Shown in pieces: positions 33,476 through 45,540 of a DNA stretch of 64,000 bases. Position numbers and translations under genes: made by a program. Numbering within the stretch: the first letter of the stretch is position 1; each line of letters opens with the position of its first letter. This stretch comes from Hyperoodon ampullatus (taxonomy: Eukaryota; Chordata; Mammalia; Artiodactyla; Ziphiidae). The notes beneath the pieces are model-generated. The model saw nothing but the letters and a program-made list of their open reading frames with translations, did not search any database and was not told the origin of the DNA. The stretch lies in the NCBI GenBank assembly GCA_949752795.1, contig OX457075.1, forward strand, positions 9,096,701 to 9,160,700, written 5' to 3'.

Positions 33476-36400
33476 TCTGTTCCCCCCAAAATATACCATT
33501 AATAAATATATTTATGACATGGTATTAAACATCATAACAGAATTCCGGACCTCAAGAAAACTAACAATGGCATAAAATGAAACTTCTTTTAGTGGTACAA
33601 TAATTTTTAACAATATAGCTCTTAGGAAAATAATTCATTTCCCCTTCCTTGCTTCTCTAAGCTTCTCAGAAAAAAACAGCTAGGTGCAGGAGATGTATCT
33701 GTATTCACAACCAATCCCTGTTACTTGGTTCAAGCTTTTCATTATAACTAAATTTGTGTTTCTTCTATCTAAGAAATTACTGACTCTCCTGGATATCTTT
33801 ATAAACCTTATTTTGCCTTTTCCACCATTAGTGTGGAAATTAAATACTTGTGCTACAGATGTGAGTGCTATTAAAACTGCAGGTAATTTTTTAAGCCTCA
33901 TAATCCGAAGATTGAACTCTCCAGCAGCATATATATTCTCTGACTTTTGACCAATTATGGGCTGAAATGTGCTTCATTATTGAATCTCAAGGCCAGAACT
34001 TTTCTCTGAGTATCTGCAAGGCTGCTTTTATATACTGTGTCCAGCTCATCAGGATAAATGTAATCATCAGGACATGGTTTGCAATTGTCAGAGCTAATGT
34101 TCCTCAACATTACCAACGAACACACTTTTGACAGTTATTTAGTTGGAGTAAGTATAATACTGAAGAGCAAGAATCTACTTCTCTGGGTCCAAGAACAGCA
34201 ACTATGCACTAAGATTTAAAAAAAGAAAAAGAAAGAAACTGAAGCTCTCAGATGTTATAAAACCTACTGACTTCGTTTTTCAGAAATTAGTGTCATATTC
34301 TACTATATTTTACCCCATATTTAAATTAGTGAGATCATTGATATGAAACTTAAAACTCTGGCAGTTTTGTGGGAAGCGCCTGATTGGAGAAACTTCCACT
34401 TCTGAATTACCAGCTTCTGTAAAATGGCAGAGAGTAGTGTGAAAAGGAGCCCGGGGTTATCATGTCTAGCTTGCACTAATTGGCCCTCTCTGCAACCGAA
34501 GCCACAACAGGCAGAACTTGCTGATTTTCAGGGATGCTGAAATACACACAAAGCAATAAACACTGTTTGCCTGGTTCAACTCTCATTAGTGAAACTTGGA
34601 GAATATCACCTCCTGTCCTAAGAGTCAAGGTTTATTTCTTTTCCAGTCAAATCTGCAGGCCCAGCAGATCGATTTTTCTCTGTGAATTTTTTTTCTGGAA
34701 TGAGATTTTTTTTAAAAGATAACATTAAAACTATGTCAAGTTAGGTACAATACTTACATGTGTGACTGAACTCAGAAGAATAGTCAGTTCTTCTAAGCAG
34801 TCATTTCTGACTATCACACAAGTCCTCTGTCCGCCATCTTCCTTCAAAAGAAGTTGTATGTATGAGGAAGCAGAAAAAATCATTTAACTGAAAGGAAAGT
34901 TTGTCATAAAAAGGTACAACTTGTCATTGAAAGGAAGGAAGGAAGGGAGGGAGGGAAGGAGGTGGGGTGGGAGGAAGGGAGAAAAAGGAAGCAAGAAGAC
35001 AGAGAGAGACAGAAGAGAAAAGAAAGGGAGAGTCCCTCCTTCTGTTTGTATTCCATTAGGTTGTCAAGTGTCAGAACTGACAAGCCCTGTGCGACATTTA
35101 CTTCAACCTTCTTTTTAAACTATCGGGCTTATATTGATGCAATGAATGCTCTGCCTTCAGTCCTTTGAATGTAGATGGTGGATTTCCAGTGCTGAGTTCA
35201 ACAGAACTATTAAGAAGAAAGTTAGGATGCTACAGGGTACACCTATCACCTTTTCTTTATTGGGTGGCTGAAAGATGACAAATTTTCTTTTATTTCCCGA
35301 ATTGACAGGATTATTCAAATTCTAAAGGCAGAAATATAACTTTAATTTGGACTAAATGCTAATGTTTTGTCTACAAGGTAATTCCAAAGTGGTCATGCTA
35401 ATGGGCATTGTATTTCCTAATCTGATCTAGAAATGGCTCTTTGACTTTCTCCAGAGACTCTGTAACATTTTATACCTGCTTCATCATTCTTCATCAATAT
35501 TCGTAGACATGTTTATAATTTTCAAGACGCCGAACAGAGCCCTGCTGGTGATGCAGAATCGTCCCTGTAAAGGTGGTATCATGCAGGAAGTAAAGTGTGC
35601 CCTTAGGGACCTTCTCCTCCTGCCCGCCCCTACCTCACCAACCAGGTGAAAGGCAACCTCCCCCCACTGCCTACCACTACTCAGAGCTGGCTGTAACGTG
35701 CCATGCCTTCTGCTTCCCGTCCTCTCTCTGCCCCAAACATCTTGCTGCAATGCTCACATGATTGTAAGAATCTCATATGCATGCACTGCACATGTTAACA
35801 GTTCATCAGAGTTTCATGTGTTCCCCTCCCAGGCAACATGCTTACATACTTGGATGTTTGCTTGAGCTTCCAGGGCTTTCATGTCAAGGAGAAACCTGAC
35901 ATCCTCAAGATGGTATTTGCTGATTTTAATAGAGTTCAGGGCTAACTCACAGAAACCATTTAATATCCAGCCATTTGCAGGAAGAGCAACTTCATTCCAC
36001 CTCCTTTTTCCTGAAATATGGAAAAATCAATAACCAGCTCTTCAAAATTATTCTGCAATGGTGAGTCCACCTGGAGCAGCAGAAGCATACTGTTCAGGTG
36101 ACAGCCTCTGGACAAGCACAGCATCCCTGCGTAACACAACTGGCAGAAGTCTGGATGTATTTGAACTCTGACAGCTCTGCCAAGTGAGTGCCCCTCAGTC
36201 ACTATGTCTGATGAAAGGTGCAGGTGTCCCAACCCAAACGAGGAGAAGCACCTTCAGTAGTTATTAATTCCAGGGGAGGAGGATTCAGAAGAGCGTGCAC
36301 TCTCTGAGTGCCCTAAACCAAAATTTGCTAGGGCTGAGAACAGAAATATCTTCAGGGGTTCATTTGCCATGACTCTGACCCTCCCCCACTTTGCAAACTC

Positions 36401-37414
36401 CCTGGCACCACCCCTTTACCCCTCATTCTCCAGGATCTTAACAGTGGCATGATAATAGGACCCGCAGTTTTTAAAGATATCCAAGAAATCTATCCTTTGT
36501 TATGCAGAGCTGTGGGGGCTAAAGAATAAGATATTTGCAGGCCTGATTATTTTTCAAAGAAAGAAAGAATCTGCAACTACTTAGGAAGCTTGTCTTTTCT
36601 CCAAGTCCCCCAGCTTCAGATGTCCATTATATAGAACTATTTGGTGGCATCATTTTGTACCAAAGACTCTGTTTTGTCGATATCCATCCATCCCCAAGTA
36701 ACTGAGGCCATCTGGCACTCAGCAAACAGGCTTGTCCATTAACTGACTGTGCTCAGGAAACCTAGCAGTTAGCAATTAACTTTATCCCTGAATAATGCAG
36801 TGGAAATGATAATCAATGGGACAAAAATGGACAGCATTGGAAAACAGCTCGGAAAACACTTAGTGTGTCCAGATATAGAGGTTCCTATGCATTCACTCAG
36901 ATGAGAAATCAAATCCATGTCAGATTATCTTGTAGTTTATGGATCCTAGTTGGTTGCATAAATGGCAGCCCACTGATCATAAATTCCACACCGACTTCCC
37001 TTAATGACCTTAGCGGGTTGCGATTATTTTACTGTGCTATCATTCAAAAAAAGCCCATCTGGTATTCATAAATACATGCAGAGGAGGGTGGACTTTGACA
37101 TTTATAAATGCAACTGAAAATATCTTCAGTTCAGGTGGAATCAGGAGCTTCTCCGATAAAACAATTTTTTTTTTTCCTCAGTGTGTTTCCATGATTCCTC
37201 CATTAGATGCGTGAGCCCAAATGCCCAACATTAGGGACTAGTTAAGTAAATTGTCATTCTTTTACATCATGGACTATTATTTTACCATATGTTTACTTAA
37301 ATTCAAGTGTTAGGAAAGCATAATACAAACTGCATTGTACCATGATCTCTCCTGTCTAACAAAACTTCATAGACCTATAGGCAAGTGACTTTTACTCTCT
37401 TGGTCTCAGTTTCC
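33476..37414. other. Unassigned intronic DNA, about 3.9 kb, low repeat density
   Basis: Only a purine-rich tract (34930-35032) is clear. No exon, RNA gene or young element is recognised. This is one of the longest repeat-poor stretches of the window and a candidate to check for conserved noncoding elements. Confidence 0.45.
34930..35032. repeat. Purine-rich (GGAA/GGGA/GAGA)n tract
   Basis: About 100 bases almost entirely A and G, from AAGGAAGGAAGGAAGG to AGAAAGGGAGAG. Confidence 0.93.
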
Positions 37415-38425
37415 TCTTTTTTTTTTTAGCTTTAATATTTTTCATTGAAGTATAGTCGATTTACAATGTGTTAATTTCTGCTATACAGAAAACTGATTCA
37501 GTTATACATATATATGTATATACACATTCTTTTTTAATATTCTTTTCCATTATGGTTTATCATAGGATATTGAATATAGTTCCCTGTGCTGTACAGTAGG
37601 GCCTTGTTGTTTATCCATTCTATATATAAAAGCTTACATCTGCTAACCCTAACCTCCCACTCCATCCCTCCCCCAACCTGCTCCCCCTTGGCAACCACAA
37701 GTCTGTTCTCTATGTCTGTGAGTCTGTATCTGTTTTATAGATAAGTTCATTTGTGCCATATTTTAGATTCCACATATAAGTGATATCATATGGCATTTGT
37801 CTTTCTCTTTCTGACTTACTCCACTTAGTATGATAATCTCTAGTTGCAACCATGTTGCTGCAAATGACATTATTTTGTTCTTTTTTATGGCTGAGTAGTA
37901 TTCCATTGTACATATGTACCACATCTTCTTTATCCATTCATCTGTCAATGAACATTTAGGTCATTTCCATGTCTTGGCTATTGTGAATAGTGCTGCTGTG
38001 AACATAGGGGTGCATGTATCTTTTTGAATTAATGTTTTGTCTGGATATATGCCCAGGCATAGGATTGTTGGATCATATGGCAACTCTATTTTTAGATTTT
38101 TGAGGAAACTCCATACTGTTTTCCATGGTGGCTGCACCAACTTACATTCCCACCCACCATGTGGTAGGGTTCCCTTTTCTCCACACCTTCTCCAGCATTT
38201 GTTATTTGTAGACTTTTAATAATGGCCTTTCTGACCAGTGTGAGGTGGTACCTCACTGTAGTTTTGATTTGCATTTCTCTGATAATTGGTGATGTTGAGC
38301 ATCTTTTCATGTGCCTGTTGGCCATCTGTATGTCTTCTTTGGAGAGGCGTCTATTTAGGTCTTCTGCCCATTTTTCAATGGGATTGTTTGTTGTTGAGGT
38401 GGTTGTTGAGTTGTATGATCAGTTT
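37415..38425 (-). mobile_element. L1 3' portion, antisense
   Basis: Left poly-T with antisense 3' terminus (TTTTTCATTGAAGTATAGTC), the C-rich 3'-UTR block at 37660-37690, then the ORF2 C-terminus (minus frames 38092-38325 and neighbours). 5'-truncated near 38425. Close relative of the copy at 2495-3347. Confidence 0.9.
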
Positions 38426-39440
38426 CCTCTTTTCTATAATGAGAAGTGGCCAGGTTTGAGTGCCTCCAGAGCACACCCTGATCAAGGGCTTAAATACAAG
38501 TAGCTTATTAGTGCTGTGGCTCCAGGAAGCACAGTGAAGAGTGAAAAAGTGAGATTCAGAAAAGACAAAGGGTATTAACCAATGAGTTGTAATTAACTCT
38601 GTGGAAAACTGGAGACAAGTCATGCTGGAGACCCTCTGAGATGATCACTTCTCAGAATTATTCACCAGGGTATTTATTCATCAACACCCATCCCTTATTG
38701 CTTGCCAGTTACTCCTGGGACACTTCATCTTATTCCATATGGACCAAGCATACTTCCACCACCAGAGAGTAGCAAGAAATATCTGAGCATAAGAGAACTG
38801 CCTCTAGGGTGGGCCAAGGAGATGCAGGCAGGGTACCAATGGCATCTTCTCAAAGGTAATTAGATTCAGTGACCTCTAACATGCTTTCAATCCCTGAAAT
38901 CTTACTTAGCAGACAGGGATATTACTGAATGATCTTGCACTGCATCTTCAGAATTTTCTACAATAAGCTTTAGAAGGCAAAAAAAAAAAGTAGGTGGTAG
39001 GAAGTTGGTAAAATTGTTGTCTTTGTTTGGGTTCCCCAGAGCAGACCCGTAGTCAGAGGCTCAAGTACAAGTTGTTCAGCTGGGAGATTATTCCAGGAAA
39101 AATTATAAAGTTACAAGGAGATGAGAGAGGAGAAGGACACATCCAATAAACAGGGTGCTATTAATTAGTGCTTAGTTATCACCATTATAAGCTAACCCTC
39201 AGAAGTCAGCCAGCCTGTATGGAAATGTTGAGGACAAGCGGATGAATGGGAACACCGAGAGCATCTGCTGTAGAGGAAGTCATTTCTCTTATGGTAGCAC
39301 TTGAGGGCCCTGTGATGTGCCATGTACACATCCTGCAGCTTGCTGCATTAATCTAGGGAACCACTGGGTGGAAGGGGACCTACTGCTTCCATCAGGGGTC
39401 TCCTCACCACCACAGCCAAGCATCTTCATGTTCTTCAAAC
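38426..39440. other. Unassigned intronic DNA
   Basis: No element or exon recognised. Confidence 0.45.
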
Positions 39441-39640
39441 TCTTCCCATGACAGTACTGTCTCTACCTCCCATTCAGAACTTATGGCACCCTTTTTGCTT
39501 CTATAAGGCAATGAATGACTTGTCTTCTTAACTATACTGTAAGTTTCTGTGGAACAGAGCCTCTGTCTTACTAGCATATTTTATTCTCAGGGCATAGCAC
39601 ACAGTAATGTTCCTCAAATACTTGTTGTCTTGAATATACT
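39440..39640 (+). repeat. L2 LINE 3'-end-like relic (tentative)
   Basis: 'actgtaagtttctgtggaac', then 'agagcctctgtctta' and 'cagggcatagcacacagtaatgttcctcaaatacttgttg' follow the L2 terminal pattern. Confidence 0.6.
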
Positions 39641-40745
39641 GTAAAAATTAAGTACAGAAAAAACAAAAAGGAAATATGCTCTTTAAAATGGAAACTGTGG
39701 CTGGTGGAATTGTTTTGTGTTTTTGCTTTTGCTTCCTTTTATTTTTAACTTTTGTTTTTCATAAAAGCAGTATGTGCTTTTTTAGAGAATTTGAAAAGTC
39801 TAAAAAGAGTCATGTTTTTAATCTACTTGTCTTACAATGATGAAAGCAAGAAAACAAACTCCTTCTTAAAATCTAATTTAGCCCTATATCCATGACTGGA
39901 TCTGTCTAACACCAGAATGTTTCAACTCTCAGGGCACATAGTGTTTGGTTATTTAAGTGATAATTACTTTGTATGCCCACCTAAAATAATAATGCCATAT
40001 TTCAACAAAGAAAAGAAATGGTAAGATTGAACAGATGACACAAATAACCCATCCATGTTAATTTCCAGCCTCTAAAGTGTTCTTTACCTTGTTGCTTCTG
40101 GATTCCTCCAGATAATATAGAATACTTCCAGGTGCAAAGTTTGCCTGATTTAATTTAGAAATCAGAATACACTATAGTATAGTGCTCAGCTTGGGAACGA
40201 GCTTTGAACTGTAATGACCTTCCTTAATTTCAATACATCATTATAACTACCTATTTAATTTCTCAAACCTAGAGAAACCTAGGTTTCAGTCAGCACATTA
40301 TTAACAATTAATGGTCAGATTTAGGATAGGTTATTCTAGTATTCATAAAAGACTTCATAGGAAAGGTCAGTGAACTCTACAGAATCAATCATTTATGAGC
40401 AGTCTTTGGTTTTCACTGAAATATTTATGAATGATAAAATTATTTTGACAAGGCAAAGTTCGATAGGGAGGCCATTTCTGGCAACGTGACATGGTTTCAT
40501 AGAAATTCCTGGGTACAGTTAAAATAAGGCACAAGCTAAGCCAGAGGAAATGGATAATTGCATTTTTACCTCTGCAAGGGACAGCAGGCACTGAATGTGA
40601 ACATTCACATGCTCCTATGTGCCACACGTCGTCAGCATCAGACCAAAAGAGGCAGCCCAAAATAAAGCTTAAAATAAATACATGAGAAAATAAAGCTATT
40701 CTCCAATGTCTTAGCACAGATGTTTGGATATTTCTACCGTATAAG
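39641..40745. other. Unassigned AT-rich intronic DNA
   Basis: No element or exon recognised; a 122-codon minus frame at 40385-40753 has no recognisable domain. Confidence 0.45.
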
Positions 40746-41278
40746 AATGACATTTGTTATTACTCAGCCATAAAAAGAAACGAAATTGAGTTATTTAGAG
40801 TGAGGTGGATGGACCTAGAGTCTCTCATACAGAGTGAAGTAAGTCAGAAAGAGAAAAACAAATATCGTATGCTAACACATATATATGGAATCTAAAAAAA
40901 AAAAAAAAAAAAAAAAAAGTTCTGAAGAACCTAAGGGCCGGACAGGAATAAAGATGCAGATGTAGAGAATGGACTTGAGGACACGGGGAGGGGGAAGGGT
41001 TAGCTGGGACGAAGTGAGAGGGTGGCATGGACATATATACACTACCAAATGTAAAATAGATAGCGAGTGGGAAGCATCCGCATAGCACAGGGAGATCAGC
41101 TCGGTGCTTTGTGACCACCTAGAGGGGTGGGATAGGGAGGGTGGGAGGGAGATGCAAGAGGGAGGGTATATGGGGATATATGTATATGTATAGCTGATTC
41201 ACTTTGTTATAAAGCAGAAACTAACACACCATTGTAAAGCAATTATACTCCAATAAAGATGTTAAAAAAAATGACATT
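40746..41278 (+). mobile_element. L1 3' end, sense, with 9-bp target-site duplication
   Basis: Body 40755-41269, starting in the same region as the copy at 7914 (ACTCAGCCATAAAAAG) and ending ACTCCAATAAAGATGTTAAA. It has an expanded internal A25 run after GGAATCT. The duplication AATGACATT lies at 40746-40754 and 41270-41278. Confidence 0.93.
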
Positions 41279-42156
41279 CCATCAAAAAACTGGTTATGCA
41301 CATGAAGGATCAAGTGACTTGATTATTATTTAACATAGAATGGTCCACCCCTCCCACGACCAATTTGCTATGACAGAAACCAACTGCATTGTGTATTCAA
41401 TACAACGTTAGCAGAGATCACGGATGGTTCAATTAAGAATGTGTACATGATAGGCATAGTGAATTAGGGCCACCCCCTTGGGGATCACTAGAAGAAAGAG
41501 CTGGCTTCCAAGCTCCTTTCTATAACATATGTATAAAATTAGTCCCTATACCCTGGAAGCATCGCCAAACAGGTGGTTGACGTTTGTTTCAATCTAATTT
41601 CACATGTGTATGAACAGAAATCCAGGAGAAAGTCATTCATAAATGAGTGAGCTCATGACCCTCCCCCCAACCCCAGGTCCCATGGTAGATCAAATCACAA
41701 GTCCTTAGATTTCAACAAGAACTGCCTTTTATTTGGGGAGCAGAATTAGCTATGCTTAAGTGAATTCAACAACCTTGAAAATCAACGGCTTGCTTTACTT
41801 TCTTTCGGTATCATCCCATAATAGAAAACATATCGAGACAAATTGAAATCAGTGAAAACTTTCCACAGTTAGTCTGAATTTGTTTAAACTTGTTTAACTT
41901 TGCTTAACACAAGACTCCTTGAGTACGTGGAATGTTAGGAAAAATAAAAATATCTTATGGATTTGATCTATAGGTTTGCAGTGTCAGTAAACCCTAAACC
42001 TTCTGAACATTAATTTAGAATAATTAGGCAGAAGTAAAATATCCAGAATACAGAAATGTTCACGTTATTCAAGCACATATATATAATGTATTATATAATT
42101 AGACTATTTCCAACGGGAGGCTGTGAAATACTCTAGTTGTAATATTAATGAAACTT
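41279..42156. other. Unassigned intronic DNA
   Basis: No element or exon recognised. Confidence 0.45.
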
Positions 42157-42388
42157 CTGTATTTTTTTTTTTTTTTTTTTTTTTTTGCGGTATGTGGGCC
42201 TCTCACTGTTGTGGCCTCTCCCGTTGCGGAGCACAGGCTCCGGACACACAGGCCCAGCGGCCATGGCTCACGGGCCCAGCCGCTCCGCGGCATGTGGGAT
42301 CTTCCCAGACCGGGGCACGAACCCATTTCCCCTGCATCGGCAGGCGGACTCTCAACCACTGCGCCACCAGGGAAGCCCTGTATTTTTT
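42157..42388 (-). mobile_element. CHR-2-type SINE, antisense
   Basis: Body about 42168-42377 with poly-T at left and GGGAAGCC at right. The 11-bp CTGTATTTTTT duplication lies at 42157-42167 and 42378-42388. Confidence 0.96.
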
Positions 42389-42524
42389 AATATTAACCAT
42401 ATGCCAGTGACTGTTGTTCTAGTGGCTTCAGAATACGTGAAAACGATTTCCTTGAGATATTTTTTAAGGACAATGCTGGCCTGCCTTTATTAGTAATCTG
42501 CCTAAGGAGTAATTATTTTCTACA

Positions 42525-42580
42525 GATGGTACAGAAATTCCTAACTAATAGAGATGGTACAGAAATTCCTAACTAATAGA
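42525..42580. repeat. Perfect 28-bp tandem duplication
   Basis: Two adjacent identical 28-bp units, each beginning GATGGTACAGAAATTCCTAA, at 42525-42552 and 42553-42580. Confidence 0.97.
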
Positions 42581-43949
42581 CCCTCTTCAAGTGATCACAG
42601 ATTTCAAATTAGTAAAAATAGAGTTTATCAGAGTATTTATTCCATTGCCAGGATGATTTGTTTCTGGAGGAATAGAGTTCAGATTCCATCATGACAATTA
42701 CTCATGTAAGATTTAATTTTCTGAACTTACGGAAAATGAGTTTGAAAAAATTTACAGGTACCTTTAAAATTAAACAACCTGTTTCTGCCAACCTAGAGGG
42801 AGCTCCCCCTACGTTTCCCAGTGCCAAGCCCTCCCTCATCCCAAGCAGGTTCTTCTCCAGTGCATCTGCGCTTTCTCATTTGAAGTCAAAATCAACCATC
42901 CTTTTCTCTTCATGCAAAATCCCGGTAGTTCAGCCTCCTGTCCCTCCCAGAAACCACCCCCATCTCCTCCATTAGATCCACTGGGGATATTTCCCTAAGC
43001 CCAAATTCTCATCTTGATATTTCTCTACTCAGAAACCTTTAGTGGTCACCATTGCCTGAGGCGCAAACTTCAAATTCATGAACATTAAGTGAACACAGGT
43101 TGAGTAGGACAGTTACCCATTTGTGTTAGTAAAGTGGACAAAAATTGCCCTTGTTTTGGTGATTTTGCTGTGTGTTAGTATTCTCTTCTTTTAAAATGGG
43201 ATACCAGCATCACCTGCTTTTCAAAATAATTGGGAACATTAATTTAAAATATGGAAGTGAAAGTATTCTGGAAAGTGTAACACTCTGAACACATTGAGTG
43301 GTCACTGTAAGTATTTCCGTAAAGCCTGTTGGCTTCTTTCCTCACTGGTAGTAGCAGGTTTCTTGGGTTATCAGATACAACATGAGGTGACATGCTTCCT
43401 TCACTCGTCCTTAATTTCTGTTCTGCCTCAGAGGTAAATAAGCTAAAGTCAGACACACTTAGCCCCTTGCTGTGAAAACCATTACTACTTTTTGCATAAT
43501 TATTACGCTTACAGATTTTATAGTTCTTCCTTTGCGTTTGACATTTTACTTGGTACTCTGTATCCAGTTGTCGTGTAAATCAATTCAATTTAATCTCACC
43601 ATCAGCCTCTTGAAACAATGGTTTCCCAGCACCAGGCTTCAAAGTCTCTCTCATTTTCTCCTTTCTCTGATTCTTTACTTGGTATTTCCAACATTCGTAT
43701 GATCTCTTTGGAGATCACCGCATAAAAAGAAGGATGCAAAAAGGCCAACAGGAAACATTCCAAGATGCTTGTAAACCTAATTTTCTGGGTCCTTACTAAG
43801 AGTCACATTTATAAAATGTGCACTAACAAAATCTCAGTTACCTGTTATAGTGCATTAAACTTAATCCTCTGTAGACTTTTCTATTAGACTGAACTCCAAT
43901 TTGATTAGGCAAAGGAGATCCTGAGACATTAAAGCTGTCTAAAATGGAT

Positions 43950-43951
<2 letters not shown>

Positions 43952-43992
<41 letters not shown>
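43952..43992. repeat. (AC)20 microsatellite
   Basis: Uninterrupted 41-base AC run; long and pure enough to be polymorphic. Confidence 0.97.
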
Positions 43993-43995
<3 letters not shown>

Positions 43996-44033
43996 GAGCT
44001 GTTTGAAAATCTTGCAAAGCATTCTCAAGGTTT

Positions 44034-44354
44034 GAACTTGGCAGTGGTTTTTTTTAAAAATAAATTTACTTATTTATTTTTGGCTGTGTTGGGTCTTCAT
44101 TTCTGTGAGAGGGCTTTCTCCAGTTGCAGCAAGCGGGGGCCACTCTTCATGGCTGTGCACGGGGCTCTCACTGTCGTGGCCTCTCGTTGCGGAGCACAGG
44201 CTCCAGACACACAGGCTCAGTAACTGTGGCTCACGGGACTAGTTGCTCCACGTCATGTGGGATCCTCCCAGACCAGGGCTTGAACCTGTGTCCCCTGAAT
44301 TGGCAGGCAGATTCTCAACCACTGTGCCACCAGGGAAGCCCCGAACTTGGCAGT
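44034..44354 (-). mobile_element. Long-form CHR SINE, antisense, older
   Basis: Body 44046-44342. It has the CHR head at right (CACCAGGGAAGCC) and body, plus an extra about 85-bp 3' region at left (TTGGCTGTGTTGGGTCTTCA). Perfect 12-bp duplications GAACTTGGCAGT at 44034-44045 and 44343-44354. More diverged than the other CHR-2 copies, so older. Confidence 0.94.
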
Positions 44355-44813
44355 TTTGACCTTCTGCATTTATGTGGGTTCTCATGTGGCAGATAATTTT
44401 GTTGTATTTTATTTTTCCCCACCCAAGAAGAAAAGATGGAAGGAAGAAAGGAGGGAGTGAGAGAGGAAGGAAGACAAGGCAAGAGAAGAAATAAGGAAGA
44501 AAAGAAAATGGCCAACGAGTAAATGATAGAATTTTTTTAAAATTCAAGAATGAGATAAGAGTAAAGGAAATATCTCTTTGAAGGGTCGACTTTAATGCAT
44601 CCCCTTAAAAAGGACAACTTAAGCAGTCATTCATTTCCTGAGTTCAATTCAATTCTGATTTTCATTTCCATTAATGAGAAAGAGGTTCTCTCTCTCTGCA
44701 GCTGAGAAATATAAGAAAATAATAAGAAAATAGTGCCGTTAACATGCATATTTGTGAATTAGCACAAGCCAACCCTGCTTTTGCGTTAAGACTCAGAGTA
44801 GTTCACCAGGTTT
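44355..44813. other. Unassigned intronic DNA with a purine-rich stretch
   Basis: A/G-rich sequence at about 44430-44515; otherwise nothing recognised. Confidence 0.5.
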
Positions 44814-44826
44814 AAAATTTATTGAC

Positions 44827-45017
44827 GGCTTCCCTGGTGGCGCAGTGGTTGAGAGTCCGCCTGCCGATGCAGGAGACACAGGTTCGTGCCCCAGTCCGCG
44901 AAGATCCCACATGCCGCGGAGCGGCTATGCCCGTGAGCCATGGCCGCTGAGCCTGCGCGTCCGGAGCCTGTGCTCCGCAACGGGACAGGCCACAACAGTG
45001 AGAGGCCCGCGTACCGC

Positions 45018-45045
<28 letters not shown>
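44827..45045 (+). mobile_element. CHR-2-type SINE, sense, just upstream of the FREM2-like exon
   Basis: GGCTTCCCTGGTGGCGCAGT head to CGCGTACCGC and an A28 tail. The tail ends 88 bp before the exon. A weak duplication (ATTTATT-like) may flank it. High identity to the sister copies indicates a recent insertion. Confidence 0.95.
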
Positions 45046-45048
<3 letters not shown>

Positions 45049-45133
45049 TTATTTATTTTTTTTACACCTCAATAAAAATGTTTATTGTTTTTTTGTTTTT
45101 TGTTTTTTTTGCAATTTGTTTTATTCTTGAAAG
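45046..45133 (+). promoter_or_regulatory. Splice acceptor region of the FREM2-like exon
   Basis: This segment runs from the end of a SINE poly-A tail to the exon. It is T-rich from about 45080 to 45129 and ends CTTGAAAG before the exon. No AG dinucleotide occurs between 45004 and the acceptor AG at 45132-45133, so the AG exclusion zone is about 128 nt and partly supplied by the SINE tail. The exact branch point cannot be assigned by eye. Confidence 0.75.
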
Positions 45134-45381
45134 GTGACACTTTCACATATGAGGATGTAGAGAAAAATGTTCTGCAGTATCTACACGATGGATCCTCTGC
45201 CCGGGAGGACAGCATGGAGATCTCAGTTACAGATGGCATCTCAGCAGCAACAGTGGATGTGAGGGTGGAGGTGTCACTGTCTGAGGCCCGGGGGCCTCGG
45301 CTGGCTGCTGGCGCCTCTCTGAGCATCACCGTTGCCAGTAAAAGCACAACTATAATCACTAGGTCACATCTTGCTTACGTT
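45134..45381 (+). CDS. FREM2: FREM2-like internal exon (CSPG-repeat segment)
   Basis: Seen: a 248-bp open exon preceded by a T-rich tract and an acceptor AG (45132-45133), and followed directly by GTAAGT. The exon starts with the last two bases of a Gly codon and ends after a complete Val codon, so the entry phase is 1 and the exit phase 0. It encodes 82 complete codons reading GDTFTYEDV... through ...SHLAYV. Family knowledge: this resembles the CSPG (NG2-type) repeat array of FRAS1/FREM proteins. These are large basement-membrane proteins; FREM2 acts with FRAS1 and FREM1 in epithelial-mesenchymal adhesion, and loss of FREM2 causes Fraser syndrome. The wording fits FREM2 best among the family from memory; FREM3, FREM1 or FRAS1 cannot be excluded without alignment. 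The segment keeps the acidic VTDG-type motif (ISVTDGIS) and the following beta-strand pattern. It has no stop or frameshift, so it looks functional. Inference: it is the exon after the giant first exon; no other exon of the gene is visible here. Confidence 0.78.
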
Positions 45382-45387
45382 GTAAGT
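45382..45387 (+). promoter_or_regulatory. Splice donor (GTAAGT)
   Basis: A perfect GTAAGT follows the last Val codon of the exon. If the intron were retained, the frame would run on for 13 codons and end at the stop at 45421-45423. Confidence 0.8.
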
Positions 45388-45540
45388 TCTTCTGTTTGTC
45401 TTTTTGTCCACTGCACCCTCTGACTAGGCGGACTAGAAAGGGATGCCATGGCTGAATATTTGGGCCATCAGGCATATGGCCATAAAAGAACTTTTTTCTC
45501 CCCTTCCCTATCATTCTACTCTTAGGAATAGTTACACTCT

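Larger units (their letters stand above)
42389..44033. other. Unassigned intronic DNA with a 28-bp tandem duplication and a CA repeat
   Basis: Holds the duplication at 42525-42580, a possible old L2 fragment at 42780-43080 and the CA tract at 43952-43992. No exon recognised. Confidence 0.45.
1..45133 (+). other. Intron upstream of the FREM2-like exon (window starts inside it)
   Basis: Inferred from the single recognised exon and its orientation. No other open frame in this 45-kb stretch combines protein similarity with splice sites. It is largely filled with L1, SINE, ERV and DNA-transposon remnants listed separately. Part could be intergenic if the exon belongs to a gene with an earlier structure than assumed, but a very long first intron suits the gene. 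Confidence 0.6.

Noticed and set aside
42099..42493. Several overlapping frames reading ...[16 protein letters not shown]... or ...[15 protein letters not shown]..., also seen at 21.7, 23.9, 30.3, 31.0, 44.9 and 52.8 kb
   Set aside because: Recurring translations of the CHR-2 SINE in different frames, not a gene family.
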